NCBI RefSeq assembly: GCF_000720255.1
Contig: NZ_JOJE01000041.1
Location: 13,044-77,043 of the forward strand
DNA from: Streptomyces griseus subsp. griseus
GTDB lineage: Bacteria > Actinomycetota > Actinomycetes > Streptomycetales > Streptomycetaceae
Reading direction: 5' to 3'
DNA: 64,000 bases
Part shown: positions 9,262 to 18,482 of the stretch, piece by piece
How positions within the stretch are numbered: the stretch's first letter is position 1
Layout of the letters: every line of letters starts with the position of its first letter
The notes under the pieces: model-generated
What the model was told of the DNA's origin: nothing
Databases searched by the model: none
The model's input: only the letters and a program-made list of their open reading frames with translations
Made by a program: the position numbers and the translations under genes

Positions 9262-10146
9262 ATGGAGGACGACGACATCCTGGACACCTCGGACAGCGAC
9301 ATCCGGGACGACATCCCGGACGGTGACGGCCTGGAGAGCCCGCAGCCGCGACCGCAGTCGCTCATGCTCGCCTTTTTCGGCAACCATGTCCTGGACGAGG
9401 GGGACCTGTGCGTCTACTCCGGCAGCATCATCGACGTCCTCGGCCGCGTCGGGGTCGGTGAGCAGGCCGTACGGTCCACGCTGACCCGGATGGTCAACCG
9501 GGGCCTGCTGCGGCGCCAACGAGACGGCCGCAAGATGTACTTCGGCCTCACCCCGCAGGCGACCCGGGTCCTGGAGGACGGACGCGTCCGCATCTGGACC
9601 CAGGGCGCCGTCAACGACGACTGGGACGGCACCTGGACGCTGCTGGGCTTCTCCCTCCCCGACTCCTGGAAGCGCCAGCGCCACGACCTGCGCTCACGGC
9701 TCACCTGGTCCGGGTTCGGCGCGCTGTACAGCGGGCTGTGGATCGCCCCCGGACAGGTCGACGTCTGCGATGTCGTCGCCGAGCTGGGTCTGACCGACCA
9801 CGTCAAGATCTTCCACGCCCGGGCCGACCAGGCCACCGACATCGAGCTGATGGTCCGCGACACCTGGGACCTGGAGAGCATCGCCGCCCGGTACGTCACC
9901 TTCGACAAGCGCTGGACCGCCCACCTGGTCGGGGGCTCCGGCGAGGACCCGATCGGTACGCGGCTGCGGCTGGTCAGCGAATGGCTGGACACCATCCGCG
10001 CGGACCCCAGACTCCCCGCCCGCCACCTTCCCCCCGCCTGGCCGGCCCGCCCCGCCCAGGACACCTTCCATCGCGTCGCGCGGCATACCGACGTACCCGC
10101 ACGCACGATGGCCCGCCGGCTGCTGGAGACCACGGCGGCGCGCTAG
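9262..10146 (+). CDS. PaaX-family transcriptional regulator
   Basis: 294 residues. After an acidic 35-residue lead come the PaaX winged helix (LMLAFFGNHVL ... GVGEQAVRSTLTRMVNRGLL) and the C-terminal PaaX domains (WTLLGFSLPDSWKRQRHDLRSRL, then GLWIAP). PaaX proteins repress aromatic-acid (phenylacetate) catabolism genes in response to CoA thioesters. It lies 51 bp after the secreted hydrolase in the same direction, so it may control that pair. Its TAG stop shares the palindrome CTAG with the stop of the convergent aminotransferase gene. Confidence 0.85.
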   Translation: MEDDDILDTSDSDIRDDIPDGDGLESPQPRPQSLMLAFFGNHVLDEGDLCVYSGSIIDVLGRVGVGEQAVRSTLTRMVNRGLLRRQRDGRKMYFGLTPQATRVLEDGRVRIWTQGAVNDDWDGTWTLLGFSLPDSWKRQRHDLRSRLTWSGFGALYSGLWIAPGQVDVCDVVAELGLTDHVKIFHARADQATDIELMVRDTWDLESIAARYVTFDKRWTAHLVGGSGEDPIGTRLRLVSEWLDTIRADPRLPARHLPPAWPARPAQDTFHRVARHTDVPARTMARRLLETTAAR

Positions 10147-11372
10147 CCGGGCGGGAGTCGGCACAGCTTGGCCATGAAGGTGCCGAGCCGGGTGATCCCC
10201 TCCCGCAGGTCGTCCGTCGAGGCCGCGTAGGAGAGGCGGACGTGCGTGTCCGCCGTGCCGATGCCGAAGTCGCGGCCGGGGGTGAGGGCGACGTGGGCCT
10301 CCTGGAGCGCGCGTTCGCAGAACTGCCAGGAGGTGAGTCCGGTGCCGCTGACGTCGAAGTAGACGTAGAACGCGCCGTCGGGCGGCACGGGGACGGGCAG
10401 TCCGATCGCCGCGAGGCCTTCGAGGACGAGGGCGCGCCGCTCGGCGAACTCGGCGCGGCGCGCCTCGCAGACCGCGAGCGACTCGGGGGTGAAGCAGGTC
10501 AGGGCGGCGTGCTGGGCGGGAGCGGAGGCGCAGAGGAAGTAGTTCTGGGCGAGGCGCTCCATCGCCGGTACGAGGGGCTCGGGGACCACGCACCAGCCGA
10601 GCCGCCAGCCGGTCATCCCGAAGTACTTCGAGAAGCTGTTGATCACGACGGCGTCGGGGTCGAAGGACAGCGCGCTGCGCGGCGGCCGACCGTGCTCGTC
10701 GTGGTCGCTGAGGTTGAGGTAGATCTCGTCCACGATGCGCCATGCGTCGCGTTCCCGCGCCAGGTCGCAGATCGCGGCGAGCTCGTCGGCCGGGACGGAG
10801 GTACCGGTCGGGTTGGACGGAGTGGCGATCATGATGCCGCGGGTGCGGTCCGTCCAGTGCGACCGCACGGATGCCGAGTCCAGCTGGTATCGCGAGGCCG
10901 CGGTGGTGGGGACGAGGGTGACGCGGGCGCCGAAGCTCTCGACGATCTGCCGGTTGCACGGGTAGGACGGGTCGCCTATCAGCACCTCGTCGCCCGGGTC
11001 GACGAGGGCTGCCGTGGCGAGCACCAGGGCGGCCGAGGCACCGGCGGTCACGACGACCCGGGAGGCGTCGACCTCGACGCCGTGCTGCTCCTCGTAGAAG
11101 CGCGCGATCGCCTGGCGCAGGGAGGGCAGTCCGAGTGCCGCGGTGTAGGCCATCGGCCGTCCGTCCATGGCCTCTCGCATCGCGCCGAGGACGGCCGGGG
11201 GCGCGCCGAAGTCGGGTTCGCCCAGGCTGAGTTTGACGACGTGGTGCCCCTGGGCCTCCAGTGCCGCGGCGTGCTTGCCGAACTCCATCGCGTAGAAGGG
11301 GGCGACGGCCCGGGCGCGCTGCGAGATCCTCATGCCGGCCTCCGGCTCGACGGGACTCGTGAGTGGGTTCAT
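10143..11372 (-). CDS. Class I/II PLP-dependent aminotransferase (aspartate-aminotransferase-like)
   Basis: 409 residues from ATG 11372, chosen because AGGAAGG lies six bases upstream; a GTG 21 bases earlier lacks such a site. Fold-type I signatures: LSLGEPDFGAPP, the YTAALGLPSLRQAI substrate loop, SNPTG (186-190), DEIY (215-218) and the Schiff-base Lys249 in NSFSKYFGMTGWRLG. It moves an amino group between an amino acid and a 2-oxo acid; aspartate, alanine or an aromatic amino acid are all possible. Tail-to-tail overlap with the PaaX gene. Confidence 0.87.
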   Translation of the reverse strand: MNPLTSPVEPEAGMRISQRARAVAPFYAMEFGKHAAALEAQGHHVVKLSLGEPDFGAPPAVLGAMREAMDGRPMAYTAALGLPSLRQAIARFYEEQHGVEVDASRVVVTAGASAALVLATAALVDPGDEVLIGDPSYPCNRQIVESFGARVTLVPTTAASRYQLDSASVRSHWTDRTRGIMIATPSNPTGTSVPADELAAICDLARERDAWRIVDEIYLNLSDHDEHGRPPRSALSFDPDAVVINSFSKYFGMTGWRLGWCVVPEPLVPAMERLAQNYFLCASAPAQHAALTCFTPESLAVCEARRAEFAERRALVLEGLAAIGLPVPVPPDGAFYVYFDVSGTGLTSWQFCERALQEAHVALTPGRDFGIGTADTHVRLSYAASTDDLREGITRLGTFMAKLCRLPPG

Positions 11373-11547
11373 GTCGCCTTCCTGGGATGTCACTGTTCGG
11401 ACCCTGGACGCCGAAGCGCTCCAGCCGGCACACGGCCGGGGTCCGTCCGGCCTTCCCTACCGTACCCACGGCCTCGATGTGGTCGCCCTCGGCGGGGACC
11501 GGGCGCCCCGCTCCGGCCAGGACCGGACTGCCCTACCGTGGGGCGTC

Positions 11548-12372
11548 ATGAGGATCCTGATCATCGGCGGCAGCGGATTCCTGGGGACGGAGCTCGTGCG
11601 TCAGGCGGCCGCCGCGGGCTGGGAGACAGCCGCGACGTACTGTTCCCGCCCGGGCGGCGGGTCGGGAGCGTCATGGCACCGGCTCGACGTCCGTTCCGCC
11701 GGACAGGTCGATGAGCTGCTGGCGGCGGTCGCTCCCCATGCCGTCGTCGACGCGACCAGCGGGGGGAGCGACTGGGCGGTCACCGCCGACGGCTCGTTCC
11801 ACGTGGCGGCAGCCGCGGCGAAGGTCGGCTGCCGCCTGGTCCACGTCTCCAGCGACGCCGTGTTCTCCGGTGCCCGGGTCCACTACGACGAGGCCTGCCT
11901 CCCCGATCCCCTCACCCCGTACGGCGCGGCGAAGGCGGCCGCCGAGACCGCTGTACGACTGCTGTCGCCGGCCGCCGCGGTCGCACGCACGTCGTTGATC
12001 ATCGGTGACGGCGGATCCGCGCACGAGCGCATGGTCCACGCCCTGGCGGCCGGTACCCGCGACGGCGTGCTGTTCACCGACGACGTCCGCTGCCCGGTGC
12101 ACGTCCAGGATTTGGCCCGCGCCCTGCTGGAACTCGCAGGGTCCGACCGTGCCGGGATGTTCCACCTCGCCGGGGCGGACGCCCTCAGCCGTCACCGACT
12201 CGGCGTCCTCATCGCCCGACGCGACGGCCTCGACGCGGCCCGCCTGCCCACGGGGCGCCGAGCCGACGCCCCCGTCCCCGGCGCCCTGGACGTCCGCCTC
12301 GACAGCAGCGCCACCCAGGAACACCTGCGCACACGGCTGCGCGGAGCCCCGGAGTTCCTGCACGTGCGGTGA
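11548..12372 (+). CDS. RmlD-like NAD(P)-dependent sugar reductase/epimerase
   Basis: 274 residues from ATG 11548. An N-terminal Rossmann fold with GGSGFLG (residues 7-13) binds NAD(P). The catalytic YGAAKAAAE segment (Tyr-x-x-x-Lys type) and the VHVSSDAVFSG strand match the dTDP-4-dehydrorhamnose reductase group. No other deoxysugar genes are nearby, so the substrate is open. It lies divergent from the aminotransferase, across a 175-bp gap. Confidence 0.8.
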   Translation: MRILIIGGSGFLGTELVRQAAAAGWETAATYCSRPGGGSGASWHRLDVRSAGQVDELLAAVAPHAVVDATSGGSDWAVTADGSFHVAAAAAKVGCRLVHVSSDAVFSGARVHYDEACLPDPLTPYGAAKAAAETAVRLLSPAAAVARTSLIIGDGGSAHERMVHALAAGTRDGVLFTDDVRCPVHVQDLARALLELAGSDRAGMFHLAGADALSRHRLGVLIARRDGLDAARLPTGRRADAPVPGALDVRLDSSATQEHLRTRLRGAPEFLHVR

Positions 12373-12493
12373 CCGCCGTCGGTCGCAGGAGGCGGTGCGG
12401 GCGGCAGTCGCACGCGTGGCGCGCGATCGGCGTCCTGAGCAGCCCCCGCTGGAGCCCGGCATCCGCTCCCCACGGAGGTCGCTGAAGGCCGGC

Positions 12494-13174
12494 TCAGAGT
12501 CGGAACACGGTGGTCACCCGGTCGGTGAGATCGTCTTCCGTCATCGTGGTGTCGACGTGGATGGTGCGCAGGTGGAGGCGCTCGGCTTCCTCCCGGATGT
12601 GGGACGTGAACAGGTGGTCGCGTTCGGCCACGTTGCGGGCGGCCCGTTCCGGGTCACTGGTCCGCTGCACGAACCCCTCCCCTGCCGCCGACCTGCTCCG
12701 GATGGCCGCCTGGCGGAAATCTGGCGTGGGGAGGAGCCAGACGGCGTGCTCGGGGGCGGCGAGCAGAGGCTTGACCAGATGCGGGAGCAGCCGGAAGCCC
12801 TCGACGACGCATGGGTCCCGCGGGAGGCGGAGAAGGTCTTCGAGGATCAGTCCGAAGGCCTCGCCCCGGAACCAGTGGAACGTCTCCAGCATGACGTGTG
12901 CGGACCGGTTCACCCACCGCTCGTCCATGTCCATGGCCATGAACTCGTGCAGGAGGGGCGCCTCCTCGGGCGTGGTCCGGCCGGCGTGGTCCCGCATCAC
13001 GTCGTCGGTCGCGTAGAGGCGCCAGCCGTGGCGGTCGGCCAGCCGGCGGGCGATCGTCGACTTGCCCGCGCCGCTCCCACCGCCGATCCAGTAGACGTGC
13101 CGCAGCCGTGCCGCGATCTCCGCGGGTTCGGCCACCTCTTCGGACGGTCCGGGCTGCATTCCTCTCCCATCCAA
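12494..13174 (-). CDS. Small P-loop kinase-like protein (AAA_18/shikimate-kinase-like)
   Basis: 226 residues, with an alternative ATG at 13159. A clear Walker A GGGSGAGKSTIARRL (residues ~31-45) opens a single P-loop domain, with YATDDVMRDHAG after it and an Arg-rich lid (RSRSAAGEGFVQRTSDPERAARN). The size fits small-molecule or nucleotide kinases such as chloramphenicol-phosphotransferase-like and gluconate-kinase-like proteins. No specificity residues are recognisable. Confidence 0.65.
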   Translation of the reverse strand: MDGRGMQPGPSEEVAEPAEIAARLRHVYWIGGGSGAGKSTIARRLADRHGWRLYATDDVMRDHAGRTTPEEAPLLHEFMAMDMDERWVNRSAHVMLETFHWFRGEAFGLILEDLLRLPRDPCVVEGFRLLPHLVKPLLAAPEHAVWLLPTPDFRQAAIRSRSAAGEGFVQRTSDPERAARNVAERDHLFTSHIREEAERLHLRTIHVDTTMTEDDLTDRVTTVFRL

Positions 13175-13208
13175 CGGGCTGCGTCCAAGGCGGCGGCGGA
13201 CGCGGACA

Positions 13209-14588
13209 TCATCGCGGGTCTCGGCGCCTGACCACCCTCAGCCCCGCCGGCTCGGCCGCGTCGAAGCTGTCGTCGACGACGCCGACATCGCGGCCCGCGG
13301 CGTCCAGCAGAGATGCTGCGATGGCCGCGCGCATGCCGCTGGCGCAGTGCACCCATACCCGGCCGGCGGGGATCTCACCGATCCGCTGGTAGAGGGTGTG
13401 GAGGGGAATGTGCAAGGAGATTTGGAGGTGGCTCTCGGCCCGCTCGGAGTCCCTCCGGACGTCCAGGACGACCAAGTCGCCGCGCTCGGAGACCAGTTCG
13501 GTGGCCAGCTCGGCGAAGCCGACGCGTGGGAAGGTGCGCGGTGACTCCCCGTCGCGGATCCACGCCGTAGGCCCTCCGGTCGCCGCGGCGGCCGGGCGGT
13601 CGATGCCGACCCGCACCAGCTCGCGCTGTGCTTCGGCCAGTTGGCGCGGAGACTCGGCGAGGAGGGTGACCGGCTTGCCCCACGGGACCAGCCAGGCGAG
13701 GTACGTGGCCGGCTTGCCGTCGGCCTCGAAGTTGAAGGAGCCGGCGACATGGCCGGCGGCGAAGGCGACTCGGCCGCGCAGGTCGACGACCCACTCCCCG
13801 GCGGCCAGCCGGTCCGCGATGTCGTCGGCGTCGGCGACGGCGGGCCGGGTCAGATCCACCGGGGGCGGGCCGACGGCGTTGAGCGGTCCCAAGTGGGCGT
13901 AGTACGCGGGGACGTCGTCCAGGCCGGCGAGTACCTGCCGCACGAAGGTGTCGACGTCCTGCACGAGGGCGTCGTTGGCCGTCTTCTCCTTGCCGATGGT
14001 CGTGGCGTCGCGGCCGGCCGGGCCGGAGGAGCAGAAGCTGCCGAAGCCGTGCGTGGGCAGCACCGGGGTCTCGTCGGGCAGCTCGGCGGCGAGGCGGCGG
14101 GCGGAGGCGTGCTGGTCGCGGGCGAGTCGTTCGGTCAGCCGGGGGTCGACCAGGTCGGGGCGGCCGACGGTGCCGATGAGGAGGGATCCGCCGGTGAAGA
14201 CGGCGACCGGCGTCCCACCGTCCTGGAGCACGTACGACATGTGGTGGGGCGTGTGGCCGGGGGTGGCGAGCGCGCGCAGGGTCAGGCCGGAGTCGATGTC
14301 CGTGGTGTCGCCGTCGTGGACGGGGACCCGTTCGACGGACACCCTGGCGGCGGCCGGGACGAGGTACGCGGCGCCGGTGAGGCGGGCCAGCTCCGGGCCG
14401 CCCGTCAGGTAGTCGTTGTGGATGTGTGTCTCGACGACGTGGGAGACGCGCACGCCTCGGCGGGCGGCTGCGGCGATCACCCGGTCGACGTCCCGGGGCG
14501 GGTCCACGGCGACGGCCGTGTGCGCGGCTCCCGCGAGGTAGCTGTGGTTGCCGAGCCCTGCGGTCTCGATGGTGTCGATGTAGAACAC
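13209..14588 (-). CDS. MBL-fold persulfide-dioxygenase-like enzyme with two rhodanese domains
   Basis: 459 residues from GTG 14588; AGGAAGGGA lies just upstream. The metallo-beta-lactamase domain (about 1-235) has THIHNDYLTGG (54-64) and further metal His residues in ATPGHTPHH and PTHGFG, as in ETHE1/persulfide dioxygenases. Two rhodanese modules follow (about 265-350 and 365-455). Only the second has an active Cys (VHCASGMRA); the first lacks one. The enzyme probably oxidises glutathione- or mycothiol-type persulfides and moves sulfane sulfur. It diverges from the SARP regulator gene. Confidence 0.85.
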   Translation of the reverse strand: MFYIDTIETAGLGNHSYLAGAAHTAVAVDPPRDVDRVIAAAARRGVRVSHVVETHIHNDYLTGGPELARLTGAAYLVPAAARVSVERVPVHDGDTTDIDSGLTLRALATPGHTPHHMSYVLQDGGTPVAVFTGGSLLIGTVGRPDLVDPRLTERLARDQHASARRLAAELPDETPVLPTHGFGSFCSSGPAGRDATTIGKEKTANDALVQDVDTFVRQVLAGLDDVPAYYAHLGPLNAVGPPPVDLTRPAVADADDIADRLAAGEWVVDLRGRVAFAAGHVAGSFNFEADGKPATYLAWLVPWGKPVTLLAESPRQLAEAQRELVRVGIDRPAAAATGGPTAWIRDGESPRTFPRVGFAELATELVSERGDLVVLDVRRDSERAESHLQISLHIPLHTLYQRIGEIPAGRVWVHCASGMRAAIAASLLDAAGRDVGVVDDSFDAAEPAGLRVVRRRDPR

Positions 14589-14810
14589 CGGGGCGCTCCC
14601 TTCCTGTGGCCATTGTCCGCCGGGGGTCGTGGTGACGCTGTCGACTACCCGTGTGACCTTCGGTGACACCGTGGGCAGGCAGGAGCGGTGGGCGGGCGCG
14701 TTGGCTGAGAGTGCACCGCCTGTGGTCCGGGAGCGCAGGGGGCGGCGGTGTTCGCCCGGCCGCCCTTCTACCCTGCTCCCAGGGGGTCGAGGGCAGGGGG
14801 TTGCACGGAG

Positions 14811-16733
14811 TTGACGCGGTTCGAGGTATTGGGTCCGCTGCGGGTGTGCGAGGGGGGCAGGGAGCTCGATCTGGGGTTCCCCCAGCAGCGCGCCCTGCTG
14901 GGCCTGCTCCTGGTGCGGGTGGGCCGGCCCGTGCCGGCGGGCGAGATGGTGGACGTGCTCTGGCCGGAGCGGCCGCCGGTCAGCGCGCCGAACGTGGTGC
15001 GCCGGTACGTCGGGGCGCTGCGGCGGCTGCTCGAGCCCGGTCTGCCGCCCCGGGCGCCCGGCCGCAGGCTGCTGCGCCGGGCCGGTGGCTGTCTGCTGGC
15101 GGCGGACGAGGACGAGGTCGACCTGCTGCGCTTCCGCGGTCTGGCCAAGCGGGGCAAGCGGGCGGCCGCCACGGGCAGGCCCGAGGTGGCGCTGCGGCAC
15201 TTCGTCGAGGCGCTCGGCGAGTGGCGGGGGCCGGTGGCGATGGGGATCCCCTCGTCGGTGCGGGAGCACGCGGTGTTCGCCGCGGTGGAGCGCGAGCTCG
15301 TGCACACGACGGTGATGGCGGCCGACGTGGCGCTGCTGTGCGGCCGGACCGAGCCCGTCCTGCCGCGGCTGCGCCGGGCCGTCGAGCTCGACCCGCTGAA
15401 CGAGTCGTTGCACGCCCGCCTCGTCATGGCCCTCGCCGCCTGCGGGTTGCAGGCCGAGGCGCTGGCCGCGTACGAGGGCGTACGACGGCTGCTGGCCGAG
15501 GAGTTGGGCGTGTCGCCCGGGGGCGAGCTGGCGGCCGCCCACACCCGGGTGCTGCGTCAGGAGCTGCGGCCCGTCGGCCTGGCGCCTGGGCCGCGGACGT
15601 GGACGGCTCGGTGCGCGGAGTCGCAGGCGTCCCAGGTGTCCGAGCCGGTGGTGCGGCCCGCGCAACTGCCGCCGGATCTGCCGGTGTTCACCGGTCGGCA
15701 GGGCGAGCTGAGCAGCTTGCTGGAGGTCACCGGGGTGGCGGCCGGGTCGGCGGGCGCGCCCGCGACGGTGCTGATCGGCGGCATGGCCGGCATCGGCAAG
15801 ACCACGCTCGCGGTGCGCTGGGCCCACGAGGTCGCCGACCGGTTCCCGGACGGTCAACTCCTCGTCGAGCTGCGAGGGTTCGCCCCGTCCCGGACGCCGG
15901 TGGAGCCGGCCGAGGCGCTGCGTGGGATGCTCGCCGCGCTCGGCGTGCCCGCGGGCCGGCTGCCGGGTGGCCTCGACGCCCTCGCCGGGCTGTACCGGAG
16001 CGTGCTGTCGGGACGGCGGCTGCTCGTCCTGCTGGACGACGCCTCCGACACCGACCAGGTGCGGCCGCTGCTGCCCGCGTCGCCCGGCTGTCTGACGCTG
16101 GTGACCAGCCGCAACGGGCTGCCGGGACTGGTCGCCTCCGGTGCTCACCCACTGCGGCTGGACCTGCCGTCGGCCGCGGACGCGCGGGCCGTGCTGGCCC
16201 TGCGCGTCGGTCGGGAGCGGCTGGCCGCCGAGCCCGCGGCGGCCGACGAGATCGTCGAGCGCTGCGGCCGGCTGCCGCTGGCGCTGGCCATCGTGGCCGC
16301 CCGCGCCACCGCCCGGCCGGGCTTTCCGCTCGCGGCCATCGCCGCGGAGCTGCGGGAGTCCCGGGGCAGCCTCGACGCGTTCGCGGGACCGGTGGGGGCC
16401 GCCGACGCCCGTCTCGCCTTCGCCTCGTCCTACCGCTGTCTGCCGCCCGAGAGCGCCCGGCTGTTCCGTCTGCTGTCCCTGCACCCCGGCCCGGACCTCA
16501 CCCCGGACACGGCCGCCGCCCTCGCGGGTCTGCCCATTCGCGCGGCCCGTCTGATCCTCGACGACCTCGCCGAGGCCCACCTGGTCACCGAGCACGCCCC
16601 GGGCCGCTACGCCCCGCACGACCTGTTGCGCGTATTCGCCACCGAACTGGCGCAGACGTACGACTCCCTGACGGATCGCCAGTCCGCGCGGCAGCGCCTG
16701 TCCGACCACTTCGCGCGCAACGGCGGTACGTAG
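14811..16733 (+). CDS. SARP-family regulator with NB-ARC ATPase domain (AfsR-like, no TPR tail)
   Basis: About 640 residues from TTG 14811, which puts the start at LTRFEVLGPLRV where relatives begin; AGGGGG is at 14795-14800. A GTG at 14748 is an alternative. The order is an OmpR-like winged helix (about 1-95), a bacterial transcriptional activation domain (about 100-250), then a STAND/NB-ARC ATPase with GGMAGIGKTTLAVRWAHE (about 324-341) and LLVLLDDAS. AfsR proteins carry a further TPR region, absent here. SARPs activate secondary-metabolite genes; no biosynthetic cluster is next to it, so its target is unknown. Confidence 0.83.
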   Translation: MTRFEVLGPLRVCEGGRELDLGFPQQRALLGLLLVRVGRPVPAGEMVDVLWPERPPVSAPNVVRRYVGALRRLLEPGLPPRAPGRRLLRRAGGCLLAADEDEVDLLRFRGLAKRGKRAAATGRPEVALRHFVEALGEWRGPVAMGIPSSVREHAVFAAVERELVHTTVMAADVALLCGRTEPVLPRLRRAVELDPLNESLHARLVMALAACGLQAEALAAYEGVRRLLAEELGVSPGGELAAAHTRVLRQELRPVGLAPGPRTWTARCAESQASQVSEPVVRPAQLPPDLPVFTGRQGELSSLLEVTGVAAGSAGAPATVLIGGMAGIGKTTLAVRWAHEVADRFPDGQLLVELRGFAPSRTPVEPAEALRGMLAALGVPAGRLPGGLDALAGLYRSVLSGRRLLVLLDDASDTDQVRPLLPASPGCLTLVTSRNGLPGLVASGAHPLRLDLPSAADARAVLALRVGRERLAAEPAAADEIVERCGRLPLALAIVAARATARPGFPLAAIAAELRESRGSLDAFAGPVGAADARLAFASSYRCLPPESARLFRLLSLHPGPDLTPDTAAALAGLPIRAARLILDDLAEAHLVTEHAPGRYAPHDLLRVFATELAQTYDSLTDRQSARQRLSDHFARNGGT

Positions 16734-16845
16734 CCCGGCCGTTGTCACCGCGATGTCACTTCTTTTGCACAACCGTCCTTCTACGCTCCCTCCCGTGGTG
16801 AATGTGCAGGTGAGCTGCGGTGAGTTGGCCTCGGAGGCGACGAAG

Positions 16846-17715
16846 ATGAACGAGACGGTGTGCCGGATGCCGAGAGGCCTGGACGTCGTCGTCACCGGTG
16901 CGGACCCCGCACGGCTGCCCGGCGGGGGTCCGTGGTCCCCGGGTCGGCGGCTGATCGCGCAGGCGGGTGGCGCGTACCTCTTCGTGGGCATCCGCGGCGG
17001 CGGCCGGGCCCTGGACGTGCCGGAGCCCCGAACCTCCCTGATGGAGCCGGGGGACATCTGCTTCTACGACGCGGACCGGCCGCCCGTGCTGGACTTCCCG
17101 GAGCACTGCCGGCTGAAGGTCTTCCTCGTTCCGCGCGAGGCGCTGGGGCTTCAGGAACGGGACGTGCGCCGGGTCATGGCGGCCCCGGTGAGCCGGTCCT
17201 CGCGGATGGGGGCGCTGCTGTCGCCGTTCCTGTCGGAGCTCGCGGACACGGTCTCCGTGTCGCGTCCGTCGGTCGGCGAGATGCTCGCCTGGAACGCCGT
17301 GAACCTGCTGACCACGCTGGCCGCGGACCAGCTGGGCCAGGACGCGGCGGGCCTGCCCGAGACCCGGTCACCGCTGCTGTCGCGCATCCTGGGCTTCGTC
17401 GACCGGCATCTGGCCGACTCGGACCTGTCCCCCGAGATGATCGCCGGGGCCCATCACATCTCCGTGCGCTACCTGCACAGGCTGTTCCAGGACGAGGGCA
17501 CGACGGTCGGCCGCTGGATCCAGCGCCGCCGTCTGGAGGAGTGCCGCCGGGACCTCGTGCACCGGGTGCGCGGCAGGCAGACGATCGCCGCGGTCGCGGG
17601 CCGCTGGGGCTTCCTCAGCGCCACCCACTTCAGCCGCGTGTTCCGTGCCGCGTACGGCATGTCCCCCAGCGAGTGGCGGGACACGGGCCGGGGGACACGG
17701 GCGCTGAGCCGATAG
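16846..17715 (+). CDS. AraC-family transcriptional regulator
   Basis: 289 residues from ATG 16846, selected because GGAGG (16833-16837) is eight bases upstream; the frame is open back to 16753. The N-terminal half is the AraC-binding-like domain found in AraC_binding_2 proteins (LMEPGDICFYDADRPP). The C-terminal ~100 residues hold two helix-turn-helix motifs (DLSPEMIAGAHHISVRYLHRLF and TIAAVAGRWGFLSATHFSRVFR), ending in the usual YGMSPSEWR. Its target is not evident; the genes after it run toward it. Confidence 0.85.
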   Translation: MNETVCRMPRGLDVVVTGADPARLPGGGPWSPGRRLIAQAGGAYLFVGIRGGGRALDVPEPRTSLMEPGDICFYDADRPPVLDFPEHCRLKVFLVPREALGLQERDVRRVMAAPVSRSSRMGALLSPFLSELADTVSVSRPSVGEMLAWNAVNLLTTLAADQLGQDAAGLPETRSPLLSRILGFVDRHLADSDLSPEMIAGAHHISVRYLHRLFQDEGTTVGRWIQRRRLEECRRDLVHRVRGRQTIAAVAGRWGFLSATHFSRVFRAAYGMSPSEWRDTGRGTRALSR

Positions 17716-17744
17716 AGAGCCGGTGGGTGGAGTCGACGGCTCGG

Positions 17745-18482
17745 TCAGGACGGGGGTCTCGTCCAGACCGCGCCGGACACCGAGAGGCGGTACGCCGACC
17801 CCGAGACCGTGGCCAGCAGCAGGAACGCCAGGACCAGGGTGAGGTGCAGGTCGGCGTGGAGAAAGAGGGCGGCGCCGACGAGGGCGCCGAGGAACATGGC
17901 CACGACCGACAGGACGCGTCGGCCGGGCCGGGGGGCTGCGCCGCCGGCCGGGAGGGAGTCGGCGGCGAGCCCCGTGAGGGTGAGGGTCAGGACGGTCGTG
18001 GTCAGATCCGGGACGCGCAGCCGCCTGGCGACCGCGTTCTGCAGGCCCATGGCGAGGGCGAGGACCACGATCAGGGCGTACTGGACCCTGGTGGTCACCT
18101 CGCCGTGCGCGATCAGCACGACGGCGACGGTGACGGCGAAGAGCACCGCCTGGAGCCCGGTGGCCGCGGCCAGCAGGCGCCCGCGATGCCCGGCGAACCG
18201 GGTGCCGAAGCGTCCCCCCGCCAGCGCCCCGGTCAGGAACGCGGCCATCGCGACGATCGACGCGCTCGCGGACAGTCCCGGCGCGCCGGCCAGGGCGAAC
18301 CCGAGGAAGACCACGTTCCCGGTCATATTGGCGACGAAGACATGGCCGAGCGCCAGATAGCTCACGGCGTCGACCAGTCCGGTGACGACGGTCAGCGCCA
18401 GCAGGAGCGGGGGCAGCGGGCCGTGCGGGTCCTCCCGGGGCGGCGCGAGCGTGCGGGCCGCGTCAGTCAGCAGCTTGCGCAT
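17745..18482 (-). CDS. DUF1275 (YoaK-like) membrane protein
   Basis: 245 residues from ATG 18482 with AGGAGG at 18490-18495. Five or six membrane segments. Conserved family stretches are TGLVDAVSYLALGHVFVANMTGNVVFLG near the start and MGLQNAVARRLRVPDLTTTVLT in the middle. The function of DUF1275 proteins is unknown. It overlaps the upstream DoxX gene by 20 bp and is the last gene of a leftward group. Confidence 0.85.
   Translation of the reverse strand: MRKLLTDAARTLAPPREDPHGPLPPLLLALTVVTGLVDAVSYLALGHVFVANMTGNVVFLGFALAGAPGLSASASIVAMAAFLTGALAGGRFGTRFAGHRGRLLAAATGLQAVLFAVTVAVVLIAHGEVTTRVQYALIVVLALAMGLQNAVARRLRVPDLTTTVLTLTLTGLAADSLPAGGAAPRPGRRVLSVVAMFLGALVGAALFLHADLHLTLVLAFLLLATVSGSAYRLSVSGAVWTRPPS

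Noticed and set aside
7570..9684. 700-codon open frame antisense to the secreted hydrolase
   Set aside because: No conserved motif and extreme Gly/Val/Arg bias; the plus strand has signal peptide, catalytic motifs and operon coupling.
14811..16733. SARP gene as sign of a secondary-metabolite cluster
   Set aside because: No PKS, NRPS, terpene or similar core gene is present within the window on either side.
14589..17057. Upstream extension of the MBL-rhodanese frame antisense to the SARP gene
   Set aside because: The frame stays open but codes Arg/Gln/Gly-rich filler; the real start with a ribosome site is GTG 14588.
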